Origin: an uncultured Burkholderiales bacterium
GTDB lineage: Bacteria; Pseudomonadota; Gammaproteobacteria; Burkholderiales; Burkholderiaceae_C
Reading direction: 5' to 3'
Assembly (NCBI GenBank): GCA_903856995.1
Contig: CAIODK010000180.1
Location: forward strand, 1-8,936
DNA: 8,936 bases
Under the pieces are notes generated by a model. It was not told where the DNA came from. It made no database searches and saw only the letters and a program-made list of their open reading frames with translations. This document shows, piece by piece, positions 1-7,028 of this stretch. Both the position numbers and the translations under genes were made by a program. Position 1 is the stretch's first letter, and each line of letters starts with the position of its first letter.

Positions 1-586
1 AGCTGGTCCAAGCAACGGCGGCTGTGGCATTGTTCTTGGAAAGGTAAGGCTCGAGCGCTTGCTGCACCACAAGGGAGGCGCGCTTCTTGTCCGTCACGCG
101 CGCGTAATGGCGCGGAATCAGACTGATGGCTGTGTCGCGTTCGGCCTCCGGCGTCAGCGTCAATTCTTTTTTGAGCGGCTCCAAGCTTTCGCTGACTTGG
201 TTCAAGGCCAGTAGTACTTGTAGCACTTGGCTGTTGGCTTTTCGGTCTTGTGGCCAGGCTTGCGACCAAGCACGTGCGGCCATCAAAGCGCCATCCCCGG
301 AGCGGGCTTGCAGCGCGATCTCTACGCTTCGGTCATACAACTGCACGTCATTGGATTTGCGCGCAGCATCCAGCAGGAGCGAGAAACCTGCGGCGGGCTC
401 GCCTTGGCGTAAGTTCAGCTCACCCAGCAGGACTTCGTACAGCAACTCACCCGTCATGGCCGAGTTCTCTACCTTGTCGGCCTCACCGGTTTGTGCGTGA
501 CCCGTGAGGGGCGCGGTGCAAGAGGCCGCTGTTAAAAGCGCAATTCGCAAAGCCCAAAGACGGGCTGCAGACAAGGGGAATTTCAT
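1..586 (-). CDS. Exported TPR-repeat protein, N-terminal part (truncated by window edge)
   Basis: The reverse strand is open from an ATG at 586-584 to the window edge: 195 codons with no stop, the rest lying outside. The N-terminus is an export signal: basic start (MKFPLSAARLW), a hydrophobic stretch to about residue 22, then a possible signal peptidase I site after GHA (residues 29-31). AASC at residues 20-23 is an imperfect lipobox, so a lipoprotein is possible. From about residue 45 the protein is helical and Ala/Leu-rich, with TPR-like spacing (GELLYEVLLGELNLRQGEPA, then AAGFSLLLDAARKS). Family knowledge: Burkholderiales carry a periplasmic TPR protein of several hundred residues, usually between lolB and mutM, which fits this position. 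No upstream in-frame start precedes the first stop. The SD is weak (GCGGA just before the ATG). Its specific function is unknown; protein-protein scaffolding in the envelope is inference. Confidence 0.75.
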   Translation of the reverse strand, partial: MKFPLSAARLWALRIALLTAASCTAPLTGHAQTGEADKVENSAMTGELLYEVLLGELNLRQGEPAAGFSLLLDAARKSNDVQLYDRSVEIALQARSGDGALMAARAWSQAWPQDRKANSQVLQVLLALNQVSESLEPLKKELTLTPEAERDTAISLIPRHYARVTDKKRASLVVQQALEPYLSKNNATAAVAWTS

Positions 587-626
587 GTCCGCATCATAAT
601 CGCTGACTGTTTTTCTAAGCCGACCC
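587..626. promoter_or_regulatory. Divergent TPR gene / mutM intergenic region
   Basis: Only 40 bases separate the two divergent starts, so core promoter elements for both genes must lie here or inside the coding regions. One AT-rich patch reads as a -10-like hexamer on both strands: CATAAT (595-600) toward mutM and TATGAT (598-593) toward the TPR gene. I found no convincing -35 at the right distance on either strand. The TPR-side hexamer sits only 6 bases from its ATG, which would imply a leaderless or almost leaderless transcript. Neither start has a strong Shine-Dalgarno. The call rests mainly on gene orientation. Confidence 0.3.
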
Positions 627-1442
627 ATGCCCGAATTACCCGAAGTCGAAGTCACCCGTTTAAGCTTTGCTGATCGCATTGCTGGCGCAACCGTGACTGG
701 GGTGCGTTTGGGTAAGCCCCTGCGCTGGCCCTTGGGGCTAGCGCCACAGTCCTTGGTCGGCCGTCGGGTACTGGGTGTGCGTCGACGTGGCAAGTATTTG
801 TTGGTGGACTTGGATGACGGTTTGCTGCTCTGGCATTTGGGCATGTCGGGTAGCTTGCGTTTCAGCGATGACCGCAGCCCTCCGCTGGCCCATGACCACT
901 TCGATTTAGACACCACCCAAGGGCTTTTGCGTTTGAATGACCCACGGCGGTTTGGGGCCGTGGTGTATGCGCCAAGTGAGCAAAGTCCGGAGGCCGTCAA
1001 GCTGCTGGGGCATTTGGGCGTGGAGCCTTTGAATGGCGGGTTCGATTTAGACACCTTTCATCAAGGCCTGCGCAAACGCACCACCGTCATCAAACAAGTT
1101 TTGTTGGGCGGCGAATTGGTGGTGGGGGTCGGCAATATCTACGCGTCAGAGGCCTTGTTTTTGGCCGGCATTCGTCCGACAGTGCGTGCCCATCGGTTGA
1201 GTCGACCCCGCGCTGAAAAGCTGCGTCTCGCCATCATCGACGTGCTTTCGCGTGCGGTGGCCAAAGGCGGTAGTACCTTGCGCGATTTTTCAAGCGCGGA
1301 GGGCAAGCCTGGCTACTTTCAACTCGAAGCCCGTGTGTATGACCGAGCAGGCGAACCCTGTCGCGTGTGCGGCACATCGATTCGACGCATCCAACAAGGC
1401 CAGCGCTCGACCTATTACTGCCCCACATGTCAAAAACCATGA
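627..1442 (+). CDS. mutM: Formamidopyrimidine-DNA glycosylase (Fpg/MutM)
   Basis: This bifunctional DNA glycosylase/AP lyase removes 8-oxoguanine and ring-opened purines paired with C, starting base-excision repair. At 271 residues it matches the usual size (about 270). The invariant N-terminus MPELPEVE supplies the catalytic Pro2 and Glu3; K56 (RRRGKYLL) aligns with the conserved lysine of the E. coli enzyme. The lesion-pocket residues M73 (HLGMSGSLR), R107 and F109 (NDPRRFGA) are present. The helix-two-turn-helix is VVGVGNIYASEALFLAGI (about residues 165-182, N170 conserved). The C-terminal zinc finger is intact: C245-x2-C248 and C265-x2-C268, with R260 before the last pair. The start is fixed because the N-terminal Pro is the catalytic nucleophile. 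The stop overlaps the mutY start as ATGA, implying co-transcription and coupled translation. All key residues are present, so it should be active. Confidence 0.97.
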   Translation: MPELPEVEVTRLSFADRIAGATVTGVRLGKPLRWPLGLAPQSLVGRRVLGVRRRGKYLLVDLDDGLLLWHLGMSGSLRFSDDRSPPLAHDHFDLDTTQGLLRLNDPRRFGAVVYAPSEQSPEAVKLLGHLGVEPLNGGFDLDTFHQGLRKRTTVIKQVLLGGELVVGVGNIYASEALFLAGIRPTVRAHRLSRPRAEKLRLAIIDVLSRAVAKGGSTLRDFSSAEGKPGYFQLEARVYDRAGEPCRVCGTSIRRIQQGQRSTYYCPTCQKP

Positions 1443-2476
1443 TCACGACAAAGAAGCGCTTTAGCGACACCGTGGTGGCGTGGCAAAAAAAACATGGCCG
1501 GCACCACTTGCCTTGGCAAAACACGCAAGACCCGTATGCCGTGTGGCTGTCGGAAATCATGTTGCAGCAAACCCAAGTGGTCACGGTGTGTGCGTACTTT
1601 GCGCGCTTCATGGCGCGCTTCCCGACCGTAGTCGATTTAGCGGCTGCACATCAAGATGAGGTGCTAGGACTGTGGAGCGGTTTGGGCTACTACAGCCGCG
1701 CACGCAATATGCACCGCGCGGCACAAGACGTGGTGGCTTTGCATGGCGGTGCATTTCCTCGCACGGCTGAGGCTTTGCAAACTTTGCCCGGCATTGGACG
1801 TTCCACCGCAGCCGCGGTGGCGTCGCTGTGCTTTGGAGAACCGATTGCCATCCTAGATGGCAACGTCAAACGCGTGCTCACCCGCTATTTGGGTTTCAAA
1901 GCAGATTTGGCATCCTCACGCGTGGAAAAAGACTTGTGGGCCATCGCCCAAACCATGTTGCCTCAACGCGATGTGATGAACGCGATGCCGCGTTACACCC
2001 AAGGCGTGATGGATCTGGGCGCGACGCTGTGCACCCCTAAAAAACCGCAATGTGGGCAATGCCCCGTGGCAGAGACTTGTGTGGCGCAGGCCGAAGGCAT
2101 GCCTGAGCAGTATCCCGTCAAGACACGCAAACTCAAACGCACGTCAGAGCGACTGTGGCTGTTGCAAGCGCAAACCGACAAGGGCGATGTGTGGCTGCTG
2201 CAGCGCCCCCAAACTGGGATCTGGGCAGGTTTGTACTGCTTGCCGGTTTTTGAGAGCTTTGACGCTTTGCAAGCTGCTTTGCCTTCGAAGTACAGCGATC
2301 AGTTGCGTGAAGGGTCTGTGTTCAAGCACGTGTTGACGCACAAAGATTTGCACATGCATCCTGTGCAATTGCAGTTAGCCAAGAACGTCGCGCTGGGGGA
2401 GGGCCAATGGGTGGCCGCTGGCGATTGGCCCGCACTTGGCCTGCCGGCCCCTGTGCGCAAACTTCTCACGCGTTAG
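1439..2476 (+). CDS. mutY: Adenine DNA glycosylase MutY
   Basis: MutY excises adenine mispaired with 8-oxoguanine, completing the repair that MutM begins. From the ATG at 1439 it is 345 residues (E. coli 350). Visible landmarks: LPWQ (24-27); SEIMLQQTQV with catalytic E39; GLGYYSRAR (81-89); the helix-hairpin-helix LPGIGRSTAAAV (116-127); ILDGNVKRVL with catalytic D140. The [4Fe-4S] cluster cysteines are C198-x6-C205-x2-C208-x5-C214. The C-terminal NUDIX-like domain that recognises 8-oxoG is present, with FKHVLTHKDL (295-304) matching the family's FRHTFSHFHL-type motif. I chose 1439 because it overlaps the mutM stop (ATGA) and gives a normal N-terminus. An ATG at 1427 would add four residues (MSKT) and cannot be excluded; neither has a clear Shine-Dalgarno, consistent with coupling. 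The 3' end overlaps the convergent rapZ stop. Confidence 0.96.
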   Translation: MITTKKRFSDTVVAWQKKHGRHHLPWQNTQDPYAVWLSEIMLQQTQVVTVCAYFARFMARFPTVVDLAAAHQDEVLGLWSGLGYYSRARNMHRAAQDVVALHGGAFPRTAEALQTLPGIGRSTAAAVASLCFGEPIAILDGNVKRVLTRYLGFKADLASSRVEKDLWAIAQTMLPQRDVMNAMPRYTQGVMDLGATLCTPKKPQCGQCPVAETCVAQAEGMPEQYPVKTRKLKRTSERLWLLQAQTDKGDVWLLQRPQTGIWAGLYCLPVFESFDALQAALPSKYSDQLREGSVFKHVLTHKDLHMHPVQLQLAKNVALGEGQWVAAGDWPALGLPAPVRKLLTR

Positions 2477-3351
2477 GCGTTGAGGTCCAATTCGCGGTGG
2501 CGTTTGAGTGTGACCCACTCTTGCGCAAAAGCCTTGGACAGTAACTCCACCAAATAGACAGAGCGGTGTTGACCGCCTGTGCAGCCAATCGCCACGGTGA
2601 CGTAACTGCGGTGGTCTTGGTTGAGATCGGGCAGCCAGGTGTTTAAGAAGTCTGTGATTTGGCTTGCCATCTTCTCCACCGCCCCATGCTCGGCCAGCCA
2701 CTCGGCAACAGGTGCATCGCGGCCGGTCAGTGGACGTAAAGCTGACTCGTAGTGGGGGTTGGGCAGCATGCGCACATCAAATACATAGTCGGCGTGCAAG
2801 GGGATGCCGCGCTTGAAGGCGAAGGATTCAAACATCAAAGTCAGCTGCGTGGCAGGTGCTGAAATGAGAGATTTGATGTAACTCTGCAGTTTGCTGCTGC
2901 GTATTAAGCTGGTGTCGATGATGTGCGACTCTTCGCGCAACTCTGACAGCAGTTCCCGTTCCAGCTCAATCGCTTCGACCAAATCGCGTTGTTGGTCACG
3001 AATCACGTCTTGTCCGTCTTGGCGTGACAGCGGATGGCGACGGCGTGTTTCGGAGAATCGGTGTACCAAAATTTCGGTGGTTGCATCCAAAAACAGCAAA
3101 CGAATATTCACATCCAGTGCACGCAAATGTGCGAGTTGTGCGGGCACCAAAGGCAGTGAATCGGCGCTGCGCACGTCCATCGCGATGGCTACTTTGCTGG
3201 CGCTGTGTTGATGTTCGAGTTGCACAAAGGGGAGCAATAACTCAGGCGGGAGATTGTCCACGCAGTAGTACCCAGCGTCTTCGAGCGCGTGCAGCGCCAC
3301 GGACTTGCCGGAACCCGACATGCCTGTGATGAGTACCAGTTCTTGTTTCAT
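2473..3351 (-). CDS. rapZ: RapZ family nucleotide-binding protein (YvcJ/YhbJ family)
   Basis: The 292-residue protein aligns along its length with the RapZ family (E. coli 284). The Walker A loop is GMSGSGKS at 10-17, followed by LHALEDAGYYCVDNLPPELL. Further conserved blocks are LLFLDATTEILVHRFSETRR, FESFAFKRGIPLHADYVFDV, RMLPNPH, and the C-terminal GCTGGQHRS at 256-264. In E. coli RapZ binds the sRNAs GlmZ/GlmY and directs RNase E to GlmZ to tune glucosamine-6-phosphate synthase; elsewhere the family binds and hydrolyses nucleotides, with broader envelope roles. Here the C-terminus ends in ELDLNA, where E. coli has a lysine/arginine-rich tail needed for RNA binding, so the sRNA-adaptor role is doubtful. 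It is the last gene of the nadK-recN-rapZ block, starting 5 nt after the recN stop. The SD is weak. Confidence 0.95.
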   Translation of the reverse strand: MKQELVLITGMSGSGKSVALHALEDAGYYCVDNLPPELLLPFVQLEHQHSASKVAIAMDVRSADSLPLVPAQLAHLRALDVNIRLLFLDATTEILVHRFSETRRRHPLSRQDGQDVIRDQQRDLVEAIELERELLSELREESHIIDTSLIRSSKLQSYIKSLISAPATQLTLMFESFAFKRGIPLHADYVFDVRMLPNPHYESALRPLTGRDAPVAEWLAEHGAVEKMASQITDFLNTWLPDLNQDHRSYVTVAIGCTGGQHRSVYLVELLSKAFAQEWVTLKRHRELDLNA

Positions 3352-3356
3352 TTCTG

Positions 3357-5021
3357 TCAGATCTTTGTGGAAGTTTGGATCATTTCGTGAGCGTGGGCGC
3401 GTGTGGTGTCTGACACCTTCTCGCCGCCCAACATGCGTGCAATTTCGTTCACTCGTGCATCGGCAGCTAGCGCGGTAACTTGACTCGACGTGCCTTGTGC
3501 ATCGCTGTGTTTGGAGACGACCAAGTGGTGATCCGCGCAGGCAGCAACCTGCGGCAAATGCGTGACGGCCAACACTTGGCGATCTTGACCCAACTGCTTC
3601 ATCAAGCGACCCACGGTCTCGGCCACGGCACCGCCTACACCTGCATCCACCTCATCAAAAATGAGTGTTTGTGCCGTGCCCAATGCACTGGTGGTGACGG
3701 CAATCGCCAAGGCGATGCGCGACAGCTCACCGCCTGACGCCACTTTGCCGACAGGACGCGGTGTGCTGCCAGGGTGGCCAGCCACCAAAAACGTGATGCT
3801 TTCTAAGCCGCTGGCGGTGGGCTGTGCCACAGCGTCAAGCTGCACCTCAAAGCGGCCGCCTTGCATGCCCAAGCCCTGCATGGCTTGGGTGATGGCGGTG
3901 GCCAACTTAGGGGCCGCTTTTGTGCGGGCTTGCGACACCTTGCGTGCCTCGGTTTGAAAGCCCGCCATAGATTTGGCCTCTGTAGCTTCAAGTGCCTCGA
4001 GGTCGGTGGCTGCATCGAGCTGCAGAACGCGTTCTTTCCACTCTTGGTAGAGCGCAGGCAGCTCTTGCGGCGTGCGCTTGAAGCGGCGTGCCAAAGACAT
4101 CCACAATGACATGCGGTCGTCCAAGGTCTGTAGGCGATGAGGGTCGAGCTCGGTGTGGCCTAAGTAGGCGTTGAGTGAATGTGCCACATCGCCCGCTTGC
4201 GCGAGACTAGAAGCCAGAACCTCCACCAAGGTGGTGAACTCTGGTTCGACATCAGTTTGGTTTTGCAAAGCATCCTGGGCTTTGGACAGCAGGCGCAGCG
4301 CGCCACGGTCATCGTCCTCTAATGCGTCAATGGCGGTTTGAGCCGCATCCATCAAGGCTTGTGCGTTGGACAGGCGTGTGTGGTGACCGTTGATCTCGTC
4401 CCACTCGCCATCAGCGGGGTTAAGTTTGTCGACCTCGGCGATTTGCCATAGCAAACGCTCGCGCTCTTCTTGCAAAGTGGCCTGCGCGGTGCGCGCGGTG
4501 TGCAGGGCTTGGGTGGCTTGGCGCCACAGTGTCCAAGCCTGCGTCAGGCCTAGCAAACTCACGCCTGCATAGGCGTCGAGCAAGCCGCGGACTGCTTCGG
4601 GGCGGGTCAGGCTTTGCCAGGCGTGTTGACCGTGGATGTCGAGCACCATGTCGCCCAAGGCACGCAGCTGGGTGGCGGTGGCAGGGCTGCCGTTGATCCA
4701 CGCGCGGCTTTTGCCTTGTGTGTCGATCGTGCGCTTGAGCAAAAGTGGGTCGTCAGCGGCGATGCCGGTAAAGCCTTCCTCGTCCAGCCATTTCAAAATG
4801 TCAGGGGTGGTGTCGAACTCTGCACAAATCTCAGCGCGTACAGCGCCTTCACGCACCACACTGCTTTCGGCACGTGCGCCCAGCACCAGTTGCAGCGCGT
4901 CAATCAAGATCGATTTGCCAGCACCAGTTTCGCCCGTGAGGGCAGAAAACCCGCCCAACAAATCGAGGTCGAGTTCTCGCACGATCACAAAATCGCGCAA
5001 AACGATGTGACGCAAACTCAT
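3357..5021 (-). CDS. recN: DNA repair protein RecN (SMC-like ATPase)
   Basis: RecN is an SMC-like ATPase recruited to DNA double-strand breaks and supports recombinational repair. The protein has 554 residues (E. coli 553). The N-terminal half of the ATPase head starts MSLRHIVLRDFVIV and contains Walker A GETGAGKS at 30-37. The middle (about residues 150-400) is helical with heptad-like Leu/Ala/Glu/Gln spacing, as in the RecN coiled coil. The C-terminal head has the ABC signature ASGGELS (428-434), Walker B LIFDEVDAG (453-461) and the switch histidine H488 in AVTHLPQ. All ATPase motifs are intact. The ATG overlaps the nadK stop by four bases, indicating translational coupling to nadK. In many bacteria recN is SOS-induced, but I see no CTG/CAG-type LexA box ahead of recN or of nadK. 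Confidence 0.97.
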   Translation of the reverse strand: MSLRHIVLRDFVIVRELDLDLLGGFSALTGETGAGKSILIDALQLVLGARAESSVVREGAVRAEICAEFDTTPDILKWLDEEGFTGIAADDPLLLKRTIDTQGKSRAWINGSPATATQLRALGDMVLDIHGQHAWQSLTRPEAVRGLLDAYAGVSLLGLTQAWTLWRQATQALHTARTAQATLQEERERLLWQIAEVDKLNPADGEWDEINGHHTRLSNAQALMDAAQTAIDALEDDDRGALRLLSKAQDALQNQTDVEPEFTTLVEVLASSLAQAGDVAHSLNAYLGHTELDPHRLQTLDDRMSLWMSLARRFKRTPQELPALYQEWKERVLQLDAATDLEALEATEAKSMAGFQTEARKVSQARTKAAPKLATAITQAMQGLGMQGGRFEVQLDAVAQPTASGLESITFLVAGHPGSTPRPVGKVASGGELSRIALAIAVTTSALGTAQTLIFDEVDAGVGGAVAETVGRLMKQLGQDRQVLAVTHLPQVAACADHHLVVSKHSDAQGTSSQVTALAADARVNEIARMLGGEKVSDTTRAHAHEMIQTSTKI

Positions 5022-5917
5022 GCCACACCTTCGTTCCAGTGGAGCTTTTCACGCAAGGTGTCGTAGTAGCTCCAACCACGGGGATGCAAGAAGCGGGCGT
5101 GATAGTTGGAGCGCTTCACGGTGATGCGGTCGCCAATCAACAGCGAGGCCAGCGACTGCATGTCAAAGTTCGCACTGGCGTCGCGACCGGCAACGAGGTC
5201 AATGGACACCTCGCCCGTGTCGGCCAGCACGATGGGGCGGTTCGACAAGGTGTGGGGTGCGATGGGGGTCATGACCCAAGCTGGCAAAGACGGATGCAGC
5301 AAGGGCCCGCCCACCGACAGTGAGTAGGCTGTGGAGCCCGTCGGTGTCGCGATGATCAAGCCGTCGGCGCGTTGGTTCGCCACCAAGCGGTCATCCACGG
5401 CGACTCGGACTTCCAACATGCCTGAGGTTGCACCACGGTTGACCACCACATCATTCAAGGCCAAGGCGTTGAACACGCAATGCCCATCGCGCCACACCTT
5501 GGCGCGCATCAGGGCGCGTTTGTCTTCTTCGTATTCACCGCCCAGCATGGCGGTGAGTGTGTTTTTCACTTCATTCAAAGGAATATCGGTGATGAAACCC
5601 AATCGACCTTGGTTGATGCCGATCAGTGGCACGTTGAAGGGGGCCAGTTGACGGGCATAGCCCAGCATCGTGCCATCACCGCCAACCACAATGGCAAGGT
5701 CGCACGATTTACCGATTTCTTCGGTCGTCATCACGGTGTAGCCGAGAAGACCTGATCCAGCTGCGGTATCGTGCTCTAGGATGACCTCGCATCCTTGGGT
5801 GTGTAGAAACTGCGCGATCCCCTCAAGGGTTTCGCGAGAAGATGGCTTGGCACTGCCCACAAATTGGTGGTATTTACCAAATAACGCGATGTGACGAAAC
5901 TTCGATTTCATAGGCAA
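5018..5917 (-). CDS. nadK: NAD kinase
   Basis: NAD kinase phosphorylates NAD to NADP in the cytosol, the only biosynthetic route to NADP(H). The 299-residue product has the catalytic GGDGT at 79-83 (VVGGDGTMLGYARQLAP), the substrate-binding PLIGINQGRLGFITD at 97-111, the N155-D156 pair in ALNDVVVNRG, and the Gly-rich TPTGSTAYS at 191-199 within the beta-sandwich domain, followed by SVGGPLLHP. Length matches bacterial NadK (about 290-300). Two starts are close: ATG at 5917 (MPMKSKF) and ATG at 5911 (MKSKF). Relatives commonly begin MKS-like, so 5911 may be the true start; neither has a recognisable Shine-Dalgarno. It is the first gene of the nadK-recN-rapZ block and is divergent from hrcA across about 33 bases. 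This neighbourhood is common in Betaproteobacteria. Confidence 0.97.
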   Translation of the reverse strand: MPMKSKFRHIALFGKYHQFVGSAKPSSRETLEGIAQFLHTQGCEVILEHDTAAGSGLLGYTVMTTEEIGKSCDLAIVVGGDGTMLGYARQLAPFNVPLIGINQGRLGFITDIPLNEVKNTLTAMLGGEYEEDKRALMRAKVWRDGHCVFNALALNDVVVNRGATSGMLEVRVAVDDRLVANQRADGLIIATPTGSTAYSLSVGGPLLHPSLPAWVMTPIAPHTLSNRPIVLADTGEVSIDLVAGRDASANFDMQSLASLLIGDRITVKRSNYHARFLHPRGWSYYDTLREKLHWNEGVA

Positions 5918-5950
5918 ATTACATCACTAAAATTCGACAACAGGATGACC
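5918..5950. promoter_or_regulatory. Divergent nadK / hrcA intergenic region
   Basis: Thirty-three bases separate the divergent starts. The region is AT-rich compared with its flanks. TAAAAT at 5928-5933 is a possible -10 toward hrcA, but no good -35 stands at 16-18 bases upstream, where the DNA is also the nadK 5' coding end. AGGA (5942-5945) lies five bases before the ATG at 5951 and decides the hrcA start. The CIRCE operator (TTAGCACTC-N9-GAGTGCTAA) through which HrcA usually acts is not present here or anywhere else I could see in the window. Confidence 0.35.
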
Positions 5951-6952
5951 ATGCTAGACGATCGCGCCAAGTTACTGCTCAAAGCGCTGGTAGAGCGCTA
6001 TATCGCCGACGGGCAACCCGTTGGATCGCGCACGCTTTCTCGTGCCACGGGCATTGAACTGTCGCCAGCCACCATCCGCAATGTGATGTCTGATCTAGAG
6101 GGTTTGGGCCTGATTGCCAGCCCGCACACCTCGGCCGGGCGCATTCCCACCGCCCTCGGCTACCGCTTGTTTGTAGATACCATGCTGACGGCTGAACGCA
6201 GCCACATGCAAACCCCCACCTTGGCCCCCGATCAACCGCAAAGGGTCATTGCCAACGCCGCGCATTTGTTGTCAGACCTGTCCCAGTTTGTGGGGGTGGT
6301 GATTGCGCCGCGTCGCAGCTCGGTGTTTCGCCACATCGAGTTTTTACGACTCTCAGATCGGCGATTGTTGGTCATCATCGTCTCGCCCGAGGGTGATGTG
6401 CAAAACCGTGTGCTGTTCACCGAGACCGACTACACAGCCTCGCAACTCGTTGAGGCGTCCAATTATTTGAACCACCATTTTGCAGGCATGGCCATTGAGC
6501 AGGTGCGCGAAAAACTTTTGGTCGAGGTGGAGTCCCTGCGCAGCGAAATCGCCAGCTTGATGCAAGCCGCTGTGAAAGTGAGTACCGAGGCACTGACCCA
6601 TACCCAAGACAACGTGGTCGTCAGCGGCGAACGCAATCTGTTGGCGGTGAGTGACTTCTCTAGCGATATGGGCAACCTGCGCCGCGCGTTTGACTTGTTT
6701 GAGCAAAAGGCCCAATTGGTCCGTTTGTTGGACAGCTCTGCCCAAGCCGAAGGGGTGCGGATTTACATTGGTGGCGAGAGCAAGATCGTGCCGATACAAG
6801 AGCTGTCAGTGGTCAGCGCCCCCTACGAGGTGGATGGGCACGTGGTGGGAACTTTGGCCGTGATTGGCCCCACCCGTATGGCCTATGACCGCATGATTCA
6901 GATCGTGGACATCACCTCGAAGCTGGTCAGTAACGCACTGAGTCACAAATAG
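5951..6952 (+). CDS. hrcA: Heat-inducible transcription repressor HrcA
   Basis: HrcA binds CIRCE operators upstream of chaperone genes such as groESL and releases on heat stress, when its folding by GroEL becomes limiting. From the ATG at 5951 it is 333 residues, normal for the family. The N-terminal winged helix-turn-helix is clear: ERYIADGQPVGSRTLSR (15-31), LSPATIRNVMSDLEGLG (37-53) and the wing HTSAGRIPT (59-67). A central GAF-like region and C-terminal dimerisation domain follow (YNLNHHF-like segment; GPTRMAYDRMIQIVDITSKL near the end). I prefer 5951 because AGGA lies five bases upstream and MLDDRAKLLLK matches the usual family N-terminus; ATG at 5945 would add two residues, and a start at 5891 would run into nadK. 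The usual partners grpE/dnaK are not adjacent, as is common in this group. Autoregulation is not visible, since no CIRCE precedes it. Confidence 0.95.
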   Translation: MLDDRAKLLLKALVERYIADGQPVGSRTLSRATGIELSPATIRNVMSDLEGLGLIASPHTSAGRIPTALGYRLFVDTMLTAERSHMQTPTLAPDQPQRVIANAAHLLSDLSQFVGVVIAPRRSSVFRHIEFLRLSDRRLLVIIVSPEGDVQNRVLFTETDYTASQLVEASNYLNHHFAGMAIEQVREKLLVEVESLRSEIASLMQAAVKVSTEALTHTQDNVVVSGERNLLAVSDFSSDMGNLRRAFDLFEQKAQLVRLLDSSAQAEGVRIYIGGESKIVPIQELSVVSAPYEVDGHVVGTLAVIGPTRMAYDRMIQIVDITSKLVSNALSHK

Positions 6953-6981
6953 CCGCTGTCGCTTGCGCTACTCAGGGGCTG

Positions 6982-7020
6982 GGGTTTTCAGGAAAACCCT
7001 CTTCTCAAAAATCTCTTTTT
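6982..7020 (+). terminator. Probable hrcA terminator hairpin
   Basis: A 7-bp perfect stem GGGTTTT (6982-6988) / AAAACCC (6993-6999) with loop CAGG starts 29 bases after the hrcA stop. The DNA after it is pyrimidine-rich and ends in TTTTT (7016-7020), but no uninterrupted T-run directly abuts the stem, so it is a sub-optimal intrinsic terminator. Position favours a role in ending hrcA transcription. The second, stronger hairpin at 7029-7067 could share or take over that job. Confidence 0.45.
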
Positions 7021-7028
7021 GCAGAAAC

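Noticed and set aside
126..507. Three overlapping forward-strand open frames of 61-124 codons
   Set aside because: They are antisense to the continuous TPR-protein frame, contain Ser/Arg-rich low-quality protein, and have no RBS or recognisable motif.
900..1055. 15-bp direct repeat TTCGATTTAGACACC at 900-914 and 1041-1055 in mutM
   Set aside because: Both copies are in frame and encode FDLDT at positions where the family tolerates such residues; no other sign of duplication around them, so probably coincidence with shared codon use.
1367..1438. Upstream extension of mutY by 24 codons
   Set aside because: The extra residues overlap the mutM zinc-finger coding region and do not resemble any MutY N-terminus.
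2402..2430. Inverted repeat GGCCAAT / ATTGGCC near the mutY 3' end
   Set aside because: Seven-base arms with a 15-base loop inside coding DNA and no T-run on either strand; too weak to call a terminator.
5888..5925. Imperfect inverted repeat GATGTGA / TTACATC at the nadK/hrcA divergence
   Set aside because: Six of seven pairs over a 24-base spacer, with one arm in nadK coding sequence; does not match CIRCE and is within chance expectation.
5891..5950. Upstream extension of hrcA by 20 codons
   Set aside because: It would overlap the nadK start, has no Shine-Dalgarno, and adds residues foreign to the family; the start at 5951 has AGGA at proper spacing.
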